Shown in pieces: positions 23,960 to 36,324 of a stretch of 64,000 nt of DNA. Source of the stretch: Megaleporinus macrocephalus (taxonomy: Eukaryota; Chordata; Actinopteri; Characiformes; Anostomidae); the NCBI GenBank assembly GCA_021613375.1, contig CM038711.1, positions 23,171,723 to 23,235,722 of the forward strand. Direction: 5' to 3'. A program made the position numbers and the translations under genes. A model generated the notes under the pieces. That model made no database searches. It was not told the origin of the DNA and was given only the letters and a program-made list of their open reading frames with translations. The first letter of the stretch is position 1. Each line of letters begins with the position of its first letter.

Positions 23960-25037
23960 TCAAGTCAAGTCTAGAGGCTTTTATTGTCATTCCATCTATG
24001 TACAAGTACACGGTGGAGTGAAATTTGGTTCCTCCAGAAACAAAACGATGCATAGAACCGTAGAACAGAGAGTACAAAGTGCAAACATGCAGACACAGTT
24101 TTAACTAGAAACAATAAATACGATAAATTAACAGACATTAGACGCAGTAAACAGACAGGACAGTCAACAGACAGGACAGTAAACAGACTGGACAGTGCAG
24201 CACCAACACAGCACTCATTACTGAACATGAGGTAGTGAATAAAGTGCAGAGATATTTAACATACTCTGATTTGTGAGTTATGCAGTTAGTCAGATAACAT
24301 ACACACAGCTGTCACTGAGGTAGTACTCGGTAGAGGTAGAAGTAAACATTGTAAACACAGTGTCATCAGCAATGTAGAGCAAGTAGCGCATCAAAAAAAG
24401 TGTATGTGTAAGTATAGAGTATGTGTGTGTGTGCGTGTGTGTGTGTGTAAGTGTAAGTATAGAGTACGTTTGTGAGGGGGTAAAACCTGGTCGTTTGAGG
24501 AACAAAGCTGTTGCAGAGCCTGGCAGTGGTGGCATGGATGCTCTGGTATCTTCTTCCGGACGGCAGCAGTGAGAGATGGATGGGGTGTGAGGGATGGATG
24601 GGGTCGTCCACAATGCTGGTGGCTTTGCGGCTGCAGCTTACGGTGTAAATGTCCATGATGGAAGAGACAGAGACCCCGATGATCTTCTCAGCTGTCCTCA
24701 CTATTCGTTGAAGGGTCTTGCACTGCAATTCCCAAACCAGGCGATGATGCAACTGCTGAAATTGCTCTCTACAGTCCCTCTGTAGAACCTGGTGAGGAGG
24801 GGAGGGTGGAGATAAGCCTTCTTCAGTCTCCGCAGGAAGAAGGAAGTAGAGGTGCTGCCGGGCTCTCTTGGCTATGAAGTTGGTGTTGAGGGACCAGGTG
24901 AGGTTCTCCGTGATGTGGACACGGAGGAACTTTGTGCTCCTGACAATTTCCACAGCAGAGCCAGCAATGTTCAGTGGAGGGTGGTCACCTCGCCCTCTTT
25001 AGAAGTCAACAATCATCTCCTTAGTACTTTGCAGTAA
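23960..25037 (-). mobile_element. 5'-truncated L2/CR1-type LINE remnant
   Basis: Read on the minus strand, 24366-24953 encodes about 195 residues resembling the C-terminal end of the reverse-transcriptase ORF of fish L2/CR1-clade LINEs (Rex1 or Maui-like). Recognisable blocks are STKFLRVHITENLTWSLNT, KTLQRIVRTAEKIIGVS and HPIHLSLLPSGRRYQSI. The frame continues weakly to about 25037, where an MIVDF-like block is followed by an in-frame stop, so the copy is broken. The 3' UTR lies at 23960-24365, with the common fish tail word TTTATTGTCATTCCATCTAT at its end and small CAGACAGGACAGT repeats within. A CA/GT microsatellite interrupts the end of the ORF. Endonuclease and palm motifs are absent, so this copy is immobile. 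Confidence 0.85.
24143..24195. repeat. short CAGACAGGACAGT tandem repeat in the LINE 3' UTR
   Basis: Three imperfect units of about 18-20 bases built on AACAGAC.GGACAGT. Confidence 0.75.
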
Positions 25038-26158
25038 AGTACAATTTTATTTTTTCAGTGTGCCACTGAATGGTAAATGGTATTTACAGTGGAGAATGTT
25101 GAGTAAGGAGAGTTACTGAGCATATATTGAGCTGACATACTGCAAACCCCAAATGTGAAAGTCTTAACTGATAAATATCAATTCAAAATGTACCTATGAC
25201 AACCGCACACCAGCAAGGCAAACGGCAGACTATGTGAATAAATCTGTCATTCCAGGCTGGGAAGCGGAGGTCCTCACTTCGGGAAGGTACTGAACTGCAA
25301 ACCAATGTCTTTAAACGAGGCTTCTTTTTTGTCAGCTTCTTAACCGAATGTTCTGTCCCACCTCAAATGCAGCAGCCTGTATGGGCGCAGGAATGAAACA
25401 AGCTGGCAAATATCAAGCCAACTTTATCTCCCACAGCTTTAGCAAGGTCCTGATTAACTTTACTTAGTTTCTCAAACCTTGAACAATATTGAGTTTCACT
25501 CAGCATTGATTAGCATCCCAACCCCAACAGCGAGCTGCAAGCTGTTGAAGTGTTTAAAGTCAGATTATCTCAAGTGGAAAGTTTCTTAGTGAACCACAAC
25601 TTAAACTAGGAAGTGCCGAGTAACTGGTGTGTTAGTATAGCCAAATAAATAGCAGCATCTAGTTTATTACACAGAGGTTTATTCTATTTATTTTATATTT
25701 CGTGTCAGTTTAGACATCATGTTGTGGTTATGGCGGTGCCTCACAGGAAATCGGAGCAGAGCTCTTAAAAAAAGAAACAGCTTGTTTTATCCCAGGATGA
25801 AGTCGTAGGGTGTGAATGGACATTTTACCGCATTTCACTCTGATGGACGTCACGTACCTTCTATGTAAACATCAGAGAACAAATTGAAATGCTGAATAAC
25901 TGCAATTTCATGGCACTGATAAAAGTGGAAGGATGCCCTTGTTGGGCTGCTGTGTGCTCCGTCCAATCGAATTCTGACTCTCTAGCGCTGAACGTGTAAA
26001 GTTATTATGGTGCGTCATCTCAGCCTTAACAATCTGTTTCTTGTGGAACCTCACATCGTGGTAATGATTCAAATATGGTTTATCAGGCAGTCCTGGACAG
26101 GAGCAAATCAAACTCCCTCCCACTGAGATCTGGACTTGGGGCATGATTAATCCAGTCC

Positions 26159-26198
26159 GTGTGTGTGTGTGCGCGTGTGTGTGTGTGTGTTTGTGTGT
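26159..26198. repeat. (GT)n microsatellite
   Basis: A GT run with a GCGC interruption. Confidence 0.9.
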
Positions 26199-26403
26199 AG
26201 CCCCAAGCTTAGGCCTCGGCCCGCAGATCCGCCAGCGGCCAGAGGGTTATGGAAGTGGACCGTTCCCTGATTGTCATGCGTTTAAGTGCAGAGACAGCTA
26301 TTGGCCCTGCATAGGAGCATTCCTATTGAGAGGGTGGAGCCACAAAGCCACTCAGTGGTGGACACCAATCCCAGCGAGGCAGATTGCAGTTTTGTACTGA
26401 CAA

Positions 26404-26521
26404 AACACACACACACACAAACTGGCATGAACACCTAGACACGAGGGTACGAACCTATTCAAATGCATGGGCTCAACAACGCACAGGGCACACACACACA
26501 CATGCACGCACACACACACGC
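26404..26521. repeat. two short (CA)n clusters
   Basis: CA runs near 26404-26422 and 26489-26521, the second interrupted by ATGCACG. Confidence 0.8.
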
Positions 26522-26754
26522 AGGGCTGCAAATGGGGGGCTGCTAATGGCTTCCAGTGGGAGAGAGGGAGAGCAGGGTTTTATCCCTTAAGTGTAGAAGA
26601 CTTAATCAGACAGAATGGCCCGGGGCCAGTAGCAGGGCTGTGCAGCAACGCCCCTCCACACACACACATACACACACATTAGGTATTCTGAGACTGCCTC
26701 AACTGCAGACGGCCTGCAGTGGAGTGGGGCCCAGGTGAGACTACCCCACAGCGC

Positions 26755-27224
26755 TCTGTCTCTCTCTCTCTGTTTTCCCCACTCTCTCTTACTCTCCCAT
26801 TCTCGTTCACTCTCTCTCCTCCTCTGTCTCACCCTCCCTCTCTGTTTGTTTCCCTCTGTTTCCCTCTCGGTTTATTATTCTTTCTTTCTCTTTTAGTCAT
26901 GTTCCCTCACTCTTCTTCTTTCTCTCACTGTTTCTATTTCACCTTGCTCACTCCATTAATGTTCCTGTTTTCTTGTCCTCTCATCTGATACTCTTTCTCT
27001 GTCCTTTCCCTATTTTAGTTCTCCCTCTCTTTTAGTTTCCCCTCCTTTCTGTCTGTCTGTCTGTCTGTCTGTCTGTGTATCTCTCTCTCTTCTCCTCTGT
27101 CTCTTTTTGCACTGCTCTGTTTCCCTCTTTCTTTCATCTCTTCTTTTTCTCTATCACTCTGCCTATCTTTCTCTCTCAGTCTGTCCCTTGCTTATTTCTC
27201 TACCTCTTTTTGTTTCCCTTTGTT

Positions 27225-27258
<34 letters not shown>

Positions 27259-27415
27259 GTCATTTCTATTTCTCTTCATCTTCTCAGTCTGTCTCTCTCT
27301 CTGTCACTCTTTCACTCACTCTCTGTCTGCTTATTTTTCCCTCTCTTTTTGTTTCTGTGCCCCCCCCTTCTTTCTCTCTGCTCCTCTCTCCATCTGGCTC
27401 CTCTCTTCATCTGTC
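26755..27415 (+). repeat. 660-base pyrimidine-rich tract
   Basis: The plus strand is overwhelmingly C and T for about 660 bases, mixing (CT)n, CTTT and CCCT words. Inside are (CTGT)n at 27049-27077 and a pure (CT)n at 27230-27258. Serine/leucine-rich open frames in all plus-strand frames are composition artefacts. Confidence 0.9.
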
Positions 27416-27419
27416 AAAC

Positions 27420-27700
27420 AGTTATACTTACACACCGGTCTGCAGCGAGGCTCCATTGTAATGTCATTGGAATTATGTCTGCATAATGCTGTCTCTCACC
27501 CCGTCCATTAGGCCCTTTGTCTCTCATTCAGATTTATATTCAGAGATGCTGCGCTGGCATGACTGTTTAAATAACAATCACTATCTCCCCCCGCTTTCTC
27601 TCTCTTCACTGTGGTGGGGCAGCTGGGTGAGGCCTGTCTTTGAAGCCTTACCTGCAGCAGATGAGTGTGTGGGGTCTCACTGTGACAGGCAGGGGGCCAA
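27420..27700. promoter_or_regulatory. candidate regulatory block
   Basis: The pyrimidine tract ends abruptly and non-repetitive sequence follows. It contains CATTGTAATGTCATTGG, ATTATGTCTGCATAATGC (an imperfect palindrome) and GTTTAAATAACAATCA, words like SOX and POU/homeodomain sites. Enhancer status is inference. Confidence 0.28.
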
Positions 27701-27940
27701 AGTGTGTGTGCGCAAGCTCATTAGGGGCCCTCATAGTGTTACACATTTATAAGTGGAGTGCTTTTTTTTTTTCTTTGGTCAAGAAAAAACTTTTTACCCC
27801 TTAAATATTAAATATTACATCATGGAATCGTTGATTTCAGTAATAATAACCCAGTTCGGTTGCACATACATGTAAAGCTGAGAAAGCATTAATAATGATA
27901 TTATAATAAAAAGCTTTTTTCAGAAATATGTAATCCAGAA

Positions 27941-27943
<3 letters not shown>

Positions 27944-28023
<80 letters not shown>
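27944..28023. repeat. (TA)n microsatellite, about 80 bases
   Basis: A perfect TA run, the longest in the window, followed by A/T-only sequence to about 28055. Confidence 0.97.
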
Positions 28024-28027
<4 letters not shown>

Positions 28028-28825
28028 TAAATTTAAATTAAAAAAAAATATTTTTTGCTGTTCTAAGTTATAAGTAAATAAAATAATAACACGTGTTTTA
28101 AAAAGTGTTCCCTCGCTGGCTACACAGTGCCGTTGGTGGTTAAATGTGAAGACCGTGTCGTGTTTTGGCGCACTCGTTGCGTTGCCACGTCACTGTCAGC
28201 TGCAACTGCCCTTTATTAGCCTGTGTTTGCGTTTTATTGTTCAGTTAAATCCTTTTGATTGTTTGTTTGGTCTCTTTTAAAGGTAGAACTAAAAATAATT
28301 GCTAGTTTACTCCTATTACTAATTGGCAGTTCTGACCCAAATAGAAAGAGACTGGACAGTTTTTTGGATTGTAGTGCTGAGTGATGATCTCTCGCAGAAC
28401 CCGTAGGTAGCAGTGCTGGTCAGCGCAGGTCAGCAGCGGCCATTTTGGATCTTGAAATGGAGGCCCAGTTTCGCTTTCTCGGCTGGCTTTCGGCAGCAGC
28501 CCGTTTGGCACCAGCTGCGGAGTGCATTAAGAAAAGAGAGGGTATTCAAGGTAACATTTGAAAACATGCTGTAATCATTAGACCATGAGCAGCACTGTAT
28601 TAAGTATTTACAAGCTGGTGCTGATGTAGGAAGGAAGCAGGGCTAGCCTGTAGCTTTCACCGCTGTCATTTATAGCGCTTATGATGGATACGGCTTGACT
28701 GTGAACTGCTTTAAGCTTTATTACTGACTGCTGAAAAGCAGAATAGATGATTAACCTACACACACGCATTCTAGAGGATACACCTGGCCACCTGATAAAC
28801 CCCCTGCCTCTGATTGGAGGAACCT

Positions 28826-28846
28826 ATATATATATATATATATATG
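28826..28846. repeat. short (TA)n run
   Basis: About ten TA units. Confidence 0.85.
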
Positions 28847-29129
28847 CTATCAGGGCTGTAATCAAAGTGTTAAAGTAAATCAAGCTGTGCGTTTTTATTT
28901 CTATTGGTTCATCCGTTATGAAATGTTTGCGTAATAAAAAGGGCAGCTGTTTTTACCAATGATAGTCTGACATGACAGCAAGAATATACATGGAATACAT
29001 CTAATATTTAACGGAGGCAAGTTAGTATAATGAGAATGACTGTTTAAAGTTTGCTTTCTATTTATGTATAGATCATGTATAGAATAAGTATGTATGTATG
29101 GAATAGGCATACATAATAAATTGCGCTTG

Positions 29130-29400
29130 CTGAATGGGCGATCCTGGCCTTAGCCTGTCTGACCTCACCTGTGGCTATGCCTCCGCACTTATTCTTTTAC
29201 TGTGTCCCTCCCCCCACGCTTCTTCCCTCACACACTCCCACTGGTCTGAGAGCCCCCCCCCAACTCCACCTCTTCCTGCTGGCATCAGAGTTCATATTAG
29301 CAGTGCTTTGTACACATGGGACGTTGTGAGGAATAAATATGAGAAATATATAAATATATCCCCTCCGCTAATGAAGGAGAGCGATTCCCCACAGGAAAAT
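29130..29400. promoter_or_regulatory. candidate regulatory block
   Basis: Non-repetitive sequence with ATCAGAGTTCATATTAGCAG, GAGGAATAAATATGAG and CCGCTAATGAAGG words, inside a repeat-rich area. Conservation cannot be tested here. Confidence 0.25.
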
Positions 29401-30068
29401 CAGGAAAACGCTCTTATTAGAATAGCATTTTTTTTTTCTCTTTCTAATGATGTTTTTTCTCTTTCCGTTTGTTTCTTTCTCTGTGAGCAGGGCTTCTGTG
29501 TTGTGTGCTAGAGATCACAGTGTGAGGTCTTGATATCCTCTACAGAGTCTTTTTATTCAGGGTTTTTTTTCTGGATAGATGGAGGGCGAGAGGGATGGAG
29601 AGAGCTTCCTCTTTGGGAGATATCTATAGTGCAACCCTTCACATCTGGACGGCCCATCCCTATAGCCCCACCTCTGTCAGTCTCTGTGTGCACGTGGTAT
29701 TGCCTCAAGATCGCTAACCAAAACACATTTTTATTTAATGACCTGATAAATAAGTTCAAACTCAAAGGTGTTTAGATGTATCTACAAATAAGCCAGTATG
29801 TTAACCTTTTCCATATAAATGCCCACACTGTAAACATTGGCATAAACATTATGTCGGTCTAAAGACATGACAGCTTTTAAAGTGCCATTCCGTTGTATCT
29901 TTGTGTATTTGTGCTGATGCCTGTCTCGCTTGGCCTAGAGTCCAGTGTTAGTAGTGTGTAGGAGGCCTGGGTCTGCTAGTGCCGCCGGCTGCATTGTTTT
30001 TAGTCAGGGAGCTGGGCTCAACTGTGTGTGGTGCTGTTGTGCTGTAGCCTGCAGGTGAATAGAGCTGA

Positions 30069-30090
30069 GTGTGTGTGTGTGTGTGTTTGT
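30069..30090. repeat. (GT)n microsatellite
   Basis: About ten GT units. Confidence 0.85.
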
Positions 30091-30608
30091 GTATTTAGGG
30101 GTGTATGTGTGTGCAGGGCATTTGTCTAGCGTAACCCCCTACCTCCTCCACACTCCCACTCTCTCCTTCTCTCTCTCTGTCTCTCTCTCTGCCTGACTAC
30201 ACTCCAATATCCCTCTTCTAATGAAGCGGTAAATAGGGGATGAGTGGCGCTCTGATTGGGGGTAATTTAGCGTTTTTCTCTTCCACTAGGAAGATGTGTC
30301 TTCAGGAATTTAACGTCCAGCTTGTTAGACAAGATTTAGGCTAAAGTGACTTTTGGGGGACATTGGAATGCTTGGGTTGCATTAGAACCTGTTTATCAGT
30401 GCATGATATCATCTGGGTGTGTTACACCAACACGTGGAAATCATATCTGGGCATTGTCGGGCAAAATACATCAGTACAAGTGTAATAATACAATGTGACG
30501 GCAATACTAAAATGTGAGTTGTAATGATGAGCAGCATCAAGTGAGCAGCATCAAACATCTATATATATATAGTAAGGTGATATTTGGGTTCCTCAGAAGG
30601 CGTAGAGT

Positions 30609-30612
<4 letters not shown>

Positions 30613-30641
<29 letters not shown>
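30613..30641. repeat. poly(T) tract
   Basis: A run of about 29 T. It could be the A-tail of a minus-strand retroposon, but no recognisable body lies to its right. Confidence 0.9.
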
Positions 30642-32960
30642 GAAATGAAAGTGTATTTGGTTAATTCCACTGTCTGTAAATTAATAGTTTTTTCTTGTTG
30701 GTTGACTTTTGCAACACTGACATTGCAGAAGCCCACAATATGCAAATGAGCCATTTAATCGAATTGTGTGCTGTGAGCATCCTGAGCAACCTCAGATGTT
30801 TAGATGGGTGTCAGTAATTTTGTTCAAATTTTTGTAGGCCATTTGGTCACGGTGTTGGGTTAACCACTGTGTCTCAATATGTTGTAAGTTGTTTTGCAGG
30901 CACGGTATGTATTGATATAGTCACTGAGTTGTATTCAGTAAACTGAATTATGCAGCTTTGACTTTAGGACTGTGTATTGGTAGGAACCTGGCAAAACTAT
31001 ACATATCTTGGGTTACGATTCAATAAGTTGAGATACTGTAAGCTATGGATAAGTAGAGGTTTGCTTATGCTAATGTTAGCAGTTCACACTTACTCTACTT
31101 GTTTACTTTGGAGTGAAAGAGTCTTGTGGTGAAGAACACCGGTATGTAACAGTTGAGGGCTGAAGTGCAAAACAAAATGATCTACTGTCTGTCACAAATC
31201 TTTGATTGTAAACTCTTGATTAAAAATTAATACCATGTTTTTGAAAATCAGTGCAGTATCATGAAAGTATAACAAGTATTATGATATTTGATATTTTCTG
31301 TACTTTCTTACACTCCTATTTGACATATGCTGTGTTGAAGTGGAAAACGATAATATCCAAAGTATATAAATGATCAGATATAGAATCGATGAGTGTCGGC
31401 TCGGCGTTTGGGTGCAGGGAGCCGTAGCTGTGTGTGTTTGCGTGTGTGAAGACCACAGTCCAAGACTTTACAGACTAAAGGGAGCATACCACAAAGCCAG
31501 GGGGAGGCAGGCCCAACCCAGCACAGCGGAGAACAAGAGAGCGAGATCTAACCAGAAAAGCCAGCATGGTGCCTTTCCCGAAAAATAGTACAGCACGCCG
31601 TCTGAGCAGCCAAGCCAGGCCAGCAGAGGAGTTACAGAAATATGGACTGTGGTGCTTTCTGGGAGTATTGTGTGAACATCACTCACTCGCACACACAGAT
31701 GCTGCGTTTGCAGCAGCATGCAGCCACAAAAGCTGAATGACCTGTGAATCCAGAACATAATCAAACTATTGATAACAGAGAAGAATCAGAATCTTCTCCA
31801 AGTAGGGCATGTGCAGGAAGTTGATCTTGGTGCAGGTGTCAACATATTCCAGTATATGTAAAGTATACACACTAAACCAGAGGGCAGACCTGGTAGAGAG
31901 ACTATTGCAATAAGTAGTATCATACTATATCACTATATGCTTCTCTGAGGAACACTTGAATAACTGCATGCATCAGTAAAAGATGAAGCATAGTTAGTTA
32001 TGGATGTCGAGTTGTGCAGTGTGACATGTTAAATAAAAAAACGTATTATTTATAGTTTTAAACAGTAATTGTTTATATTTGTTTCAGTTTATCACATCTC
32101 AAACACTGAACACTGTGATACAAGGCATGCATTGTGCAAATATCTTAAAATATTGATATTATTTTGTTTCACATATCCCATCATAAACACACAGCCTAGT
32201 CTATCCATATCAAAAAATCAAGGTGAGTGGTACGAGATACTAATTAACATCTGGGACCCACTGGATGTTCCTTAATCAAAATTCTTGGGATTATGTTATG
32301 TTATACTGTGTCTGACGTTCTAGACTAACTAGAGGTGCAGCACTGATCTGCCTCAGGATCTGCCTCTGTAAAAAATGCTTCAACCAGTTGGTTCTTCTTA
32401 GTCCAGCACCCTCTGTGCTCTCTGAAAAACTTCACAGTAACATATTTAAACAACTAAAACCAGTTTTCCCAAAAGGTTTGGTGAAAAGAGTGAACTGTTG
32501 CTCCCTTCTCAAACTGACAACAAAAAGATGTACACAATCTCGATTAATGACCAAACTAGACAAGCCATTTCCAGAAGAACAATGGTTAAACCAGCAAACC
32601 ACCATGGGACACCTCCCCCCCAACAAGATACCAGGGCGTATCTCATACACTGCTTAAACTGGGAGCAATGGATGATGGGTTGCATGTTTACAGAGTTGTG
32701 TACAGTTAAAGATGGGCAGTGGGCATGTTCTGTACATTGAAACAGGCACGTTGCAGTGCTTATGTGAAACTGGTTGCAGAAGAGAGGACTGTAGCGTGGG
32801 TCTTGTGTCTACAGTCACTGATCATTGTTTCAAAAACAACTATGTAGATACAGTCTGTACATTTACAGCTGTTGCTGCACAACTTCGATCTACCTCTTCA
32901 AAAGGATCACCACTAATAAACAAAAAGAACTCTTAGGAAGAGAAGGAGAGGGCCTTGATG

Positions 32961-33231
32961 TATGGTGTATGCAAAAGTTTGGACACACTCGGTTGAATAT
33001 AAGGTAGCTGGTCCTCTGAGGAGAACAGTCTTCTGTACACCTAAATGTATAATTAAGTTTTTTTTCTGCTGGATTGATTATAATGGGGGGAAGAAGTAAC
33101 ACCTGAAACGTGGCCTGTGTAGACATTATGGCACAATTACTAGTTAATGTTTTCTAACTCTGTAACTTCTTTTCACTTCATCAAAGCTTGTAAATGGAAC
33201 TGGGATGTTCAGACTTTTGCATATGACCGTA
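32961..33231. mobile_element. Tc1/mariner-like MITE with TA target site
   Basis: The element 32963-33229 is bounded by TA on each side. Its left end carries TATGCAAAAGTTTGGACACA, and its right end, on the minus strand, reads CGGTCATATGCAAAAGTCTG. The inverted repeats match at about 20 positions. It is 267 bases long with no transposase frame, and it shares its end motif with the elements at 17669 and 49950. Confidence 0.7.
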
Positions 33232-33525
33232 TAGGGAGGGGTTCATAATGAGAGTCCTTAGGAGAGGCCTGCTGTTATTTCTGGGCAGAAGCAGCCTGGC
33301 GTCCGGTGCTCGCCATGGCCAGCAGCCCTTTCAGAGCAAACACGCAGAAACCTGTTAGCATTGGCTCTGCAGTGGAATATGAAGCTGGAGGAGGTGTTGG
33401 AGCCGAGTTCTCGCTGACCACCCCGCTGAGCGCGGACTGGGAGACAGCATCGCAGAACACACACTCTGTCCTGCACCATGTGTATGCGAGAGTAAGAGTG
33501 TGTATGAGAGAGAGAAACTAAGGCC

Positions 33526-33526
<1 letters not shown>

Positions 33527-33583
<57 letters not shown>
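33527..33583. repeat. (GT)n microsatellite
   Basis: A perfect GT run of about 57 bases. Confidence 0.96.
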
Positions 33584-33586
<3 letters not shown>

Positions 33587-33798
33587 TAAGGCACTGATAA
33601 TGTGGAAGGAATGTAGTACGGCTGACAGACACGGTGCAGTTTACCCGCACACAAGCCCCCCCCACCTCAAAATCAGAGCAGGAAGTGGTTTAAGTGTCTG
33701 CAGTGTTGTCCAGCACCAGCAGGAGCCTATCTGACCACAACTTCCTTTACCCTTTACCCAAAACGGAGTAGCAGAGTCTTGCTTTTCTCTCCACAATC

Positions 33799-33805
<7 letters not shown>

Positions 33806-33833
<28 letters not shown>
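33806..33833. repeat. (CT)n microsatellite
   Basis: About 14 CT units. Confidence 0.92.
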
Positions 33834-33837
<4 letters not shown>

Positions 33838-35368
33838 TCGCAAGCTATTATGTTGGAGCCGACAGACACTTTACTTTTAATGTTAATTTAATGTAAGTTA
33901 ATTAGGTCTAGACAGTTTATAGACGTGTTAAAGTATATAGATATATTTTCAGATATAGGATGAGAATATTCTTTATATCTATGTAGTTGATGTAATCCCT
34001 GTAGCAACAACGGAACGGGAAGGTTAATAAGATAGCAGCTGCTCAGCCACAATTATTGCTAATAGATTTATTTTTATCGCTGTCTGTTTGAATAAACGTG
34101 CTTGTGAAATCTCTCCTGGACTTACAGAGACATCTTTCTCTTCGATTACCGTTTCTCTTTTTTTCTGATGGTCTTTAAAAAAGTCTCGTCTAGAATATTT
34201 GCTATTATTTATTGAATAAACAGCAATAGCAGAAATGGCGCTGCTAGGAAAGAGTTTTAGAATCGTTTGAATGTAGTACACCTCTTTTTGGAGGTTCAGT
34301 AAAGGGGCGTCAAAAGTCTGTATCGCTCTGTATCTTTTTTTTCTCTCCTTCTCTCTCTCCCCCTCGCTCTCCTCTCACTCCCTCTCATGCAAACCCCTCT
34401 TTAACTCTAATCTTCCCTTCTAGTAGCGAGTTTGATCTCTTAATGAGTATCTTCACCCCCTGTGAAGCTCATTAGTGATAGTCATCTCCTCTGCTCTCCC
34501 CCGTAATCCTCAAAGTGGACGTCGTCCTTCGGCTTGCTTTTTTTTCTTCTTCTTTGCTTCTGCTGGTTATGCTGGTGCACAAATTGGGACGGCACAAAGC
34601 ACGCTGTTTATCTTTTATGCCTGTAAACTGCAAACTTGGTGCTCCGTCGTTGAGTGAATTTTGTGGTCAGTGCTGTGAAATGAAGTGTGTAATTATGAGG
34701 AAGAGAAAGGTGCAGCGTGAGTGGTTAATACCAACACGTTAAAGGAGTTGTGACCTCCGTTTTCCTTTTTAAACTGTGCATATGTTTTTGTGCATTTGTG
34801 TTTTTGTTAGTTTGCAGTGCTGAGGGGGCTTTAGGGGGTTTTCAGGAGGGGAGGGGTGAGAGAGCTATGGTGCTCATTGTGTCCTGAGCACTGCCGTATC
34901 CTGTTTGTGTGCCAGTGGGGCTTCCTTCCCCCCTCTATGCCCAGGAAAGCCTTCATCATCACATTCCTCCTCTCCTCTCATCTCCCCGCCGCTCTTACCT
35001 GTTTTTTGCACCTCCAAAATTAGTACAGCGGGGAAAACAAAGAAAACACACCCACGTGCAGCCACACACACACACACAGGCACTCAATAAGGCCTTTGAT
35101 GTACATCCAGTAATCAGATACAACACATGATGGATGCATTATACAGCATCGTTAACATGGTGCTCTGCTGAAAACAATGCTGTGTGTACATAAATACGTG
35201 CTTCAGTTACAAACACATTGTAATGAAATGGGTGGCTCAGTTACAAATGGAGTTGGGTATTGTACCGTTGTTATGGTTTCTTAAACGATTTTGAAAGTGT
35301 TATTTAAAGCTACACTGCATAAGAGATTTTTGCTAAAATCAGATGCAGTATTACTTTCATACAGGTGA

Positions 35369-36324
35369 TACAGAATTCACCTACATAGCTATAGTACAGA
35401 ATTCACCTACATAGCTATAGTACAGAATTCACCTACATAGATATAGTACAGAATTCACCTACATAGATATAGTACAGAATTCACCTACATAGCTATAGTA
35501 CAGAATTCACCTACATAGATATAGTACAGAATTCACCTACATAGATATAGTACAGAATTCACCTACATAGCTATAGTACAGAATTCACCTACATAGATAT
35601 AGTACAGAATTCACCTACATAGCTATAGTACAGAATTCACCTACATAGCTATAGTACAAAATTCACCTACATAGATATAGTACAGAATTCACCTACATAG
35701 ATATAGTACAGAATTCACCTACATAGCTATAGTACAGAATTCACCTACATAGCTATAGTACAGAATTCACCTACATAGATATAGTACAGAATTCACCTAC
35801 ATAGATATAGTACAGAATTCACCTACATAGATATAGTACAGAATTCACCTACATAGCTATAGTACAGAATTCACCTACATAGATATAGTACAGAATTCAC
35901 CTACATAGATATAGTACAGAATTCACCTACATAGCTATAGTACAGAACTCACCTACATAGCTATAGTACAGAATTCACCTACATAGCTATAGTACAGAAT
36001 TCACCTACATAGCTATAGTACAGAATTCACCTACATAGATATAGTACAGAATTCACCTACATAGATATAGTACAGAATTCACCTACATAGATATAGTACA
36101 GAATTCACCTACATAGCTATAGTACAGAATTCACCTACATAGCTATAGTACAGAATTCACCTACATAGCTATAGTACAGAATTCACCTACATAGATATAG
36201 TACAGAATTCACCTACATAGCTATAGTACAGAATTCACCTACATAGCTATAGTACAGAATTCACCTACATAGATATAGTACAGAATTCACCTACATAGAT
36301 ATAGTACAGAATTCACCTACATAC
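35369..36324. repeat. 26-base minisatellite, 36 full copies
   Basis: The unit begins with an EcoRI-type GAATTC, continues ACCTACATAG, then has one variable base (A or C), then TATAGTACA. I count 36 complete units plus a partial one. They are extremely uniform: apart from the variable base I see only two substitutions (ACAAAATTC near 35660 and GAACTC near 35946). The variable base is C in 18 units and A in 18. The C form makes the perfect palindrome ATAGCTAT. Uniformity implies recent expansion or ongoing homogenisation. Confidence 0.98.

Noticed and set aside
26719..27511. Several serine/leucine-rich plus-strand frames that look like signal or membrane proteins
   Set aside because: All three frames are open because the tract is pyrimidine-only, so this is composition and not coding.
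30613..30641. Poly(T) as the tail of a minus-strand retroposon
   Set aside because: No recognisable SINE or LINE body adjoins it and no target duplication is visible.
35369..36324. CRISPR-like array
   Set aside because: Units are contiguous with no unique spacers, so it is a minisatellite.
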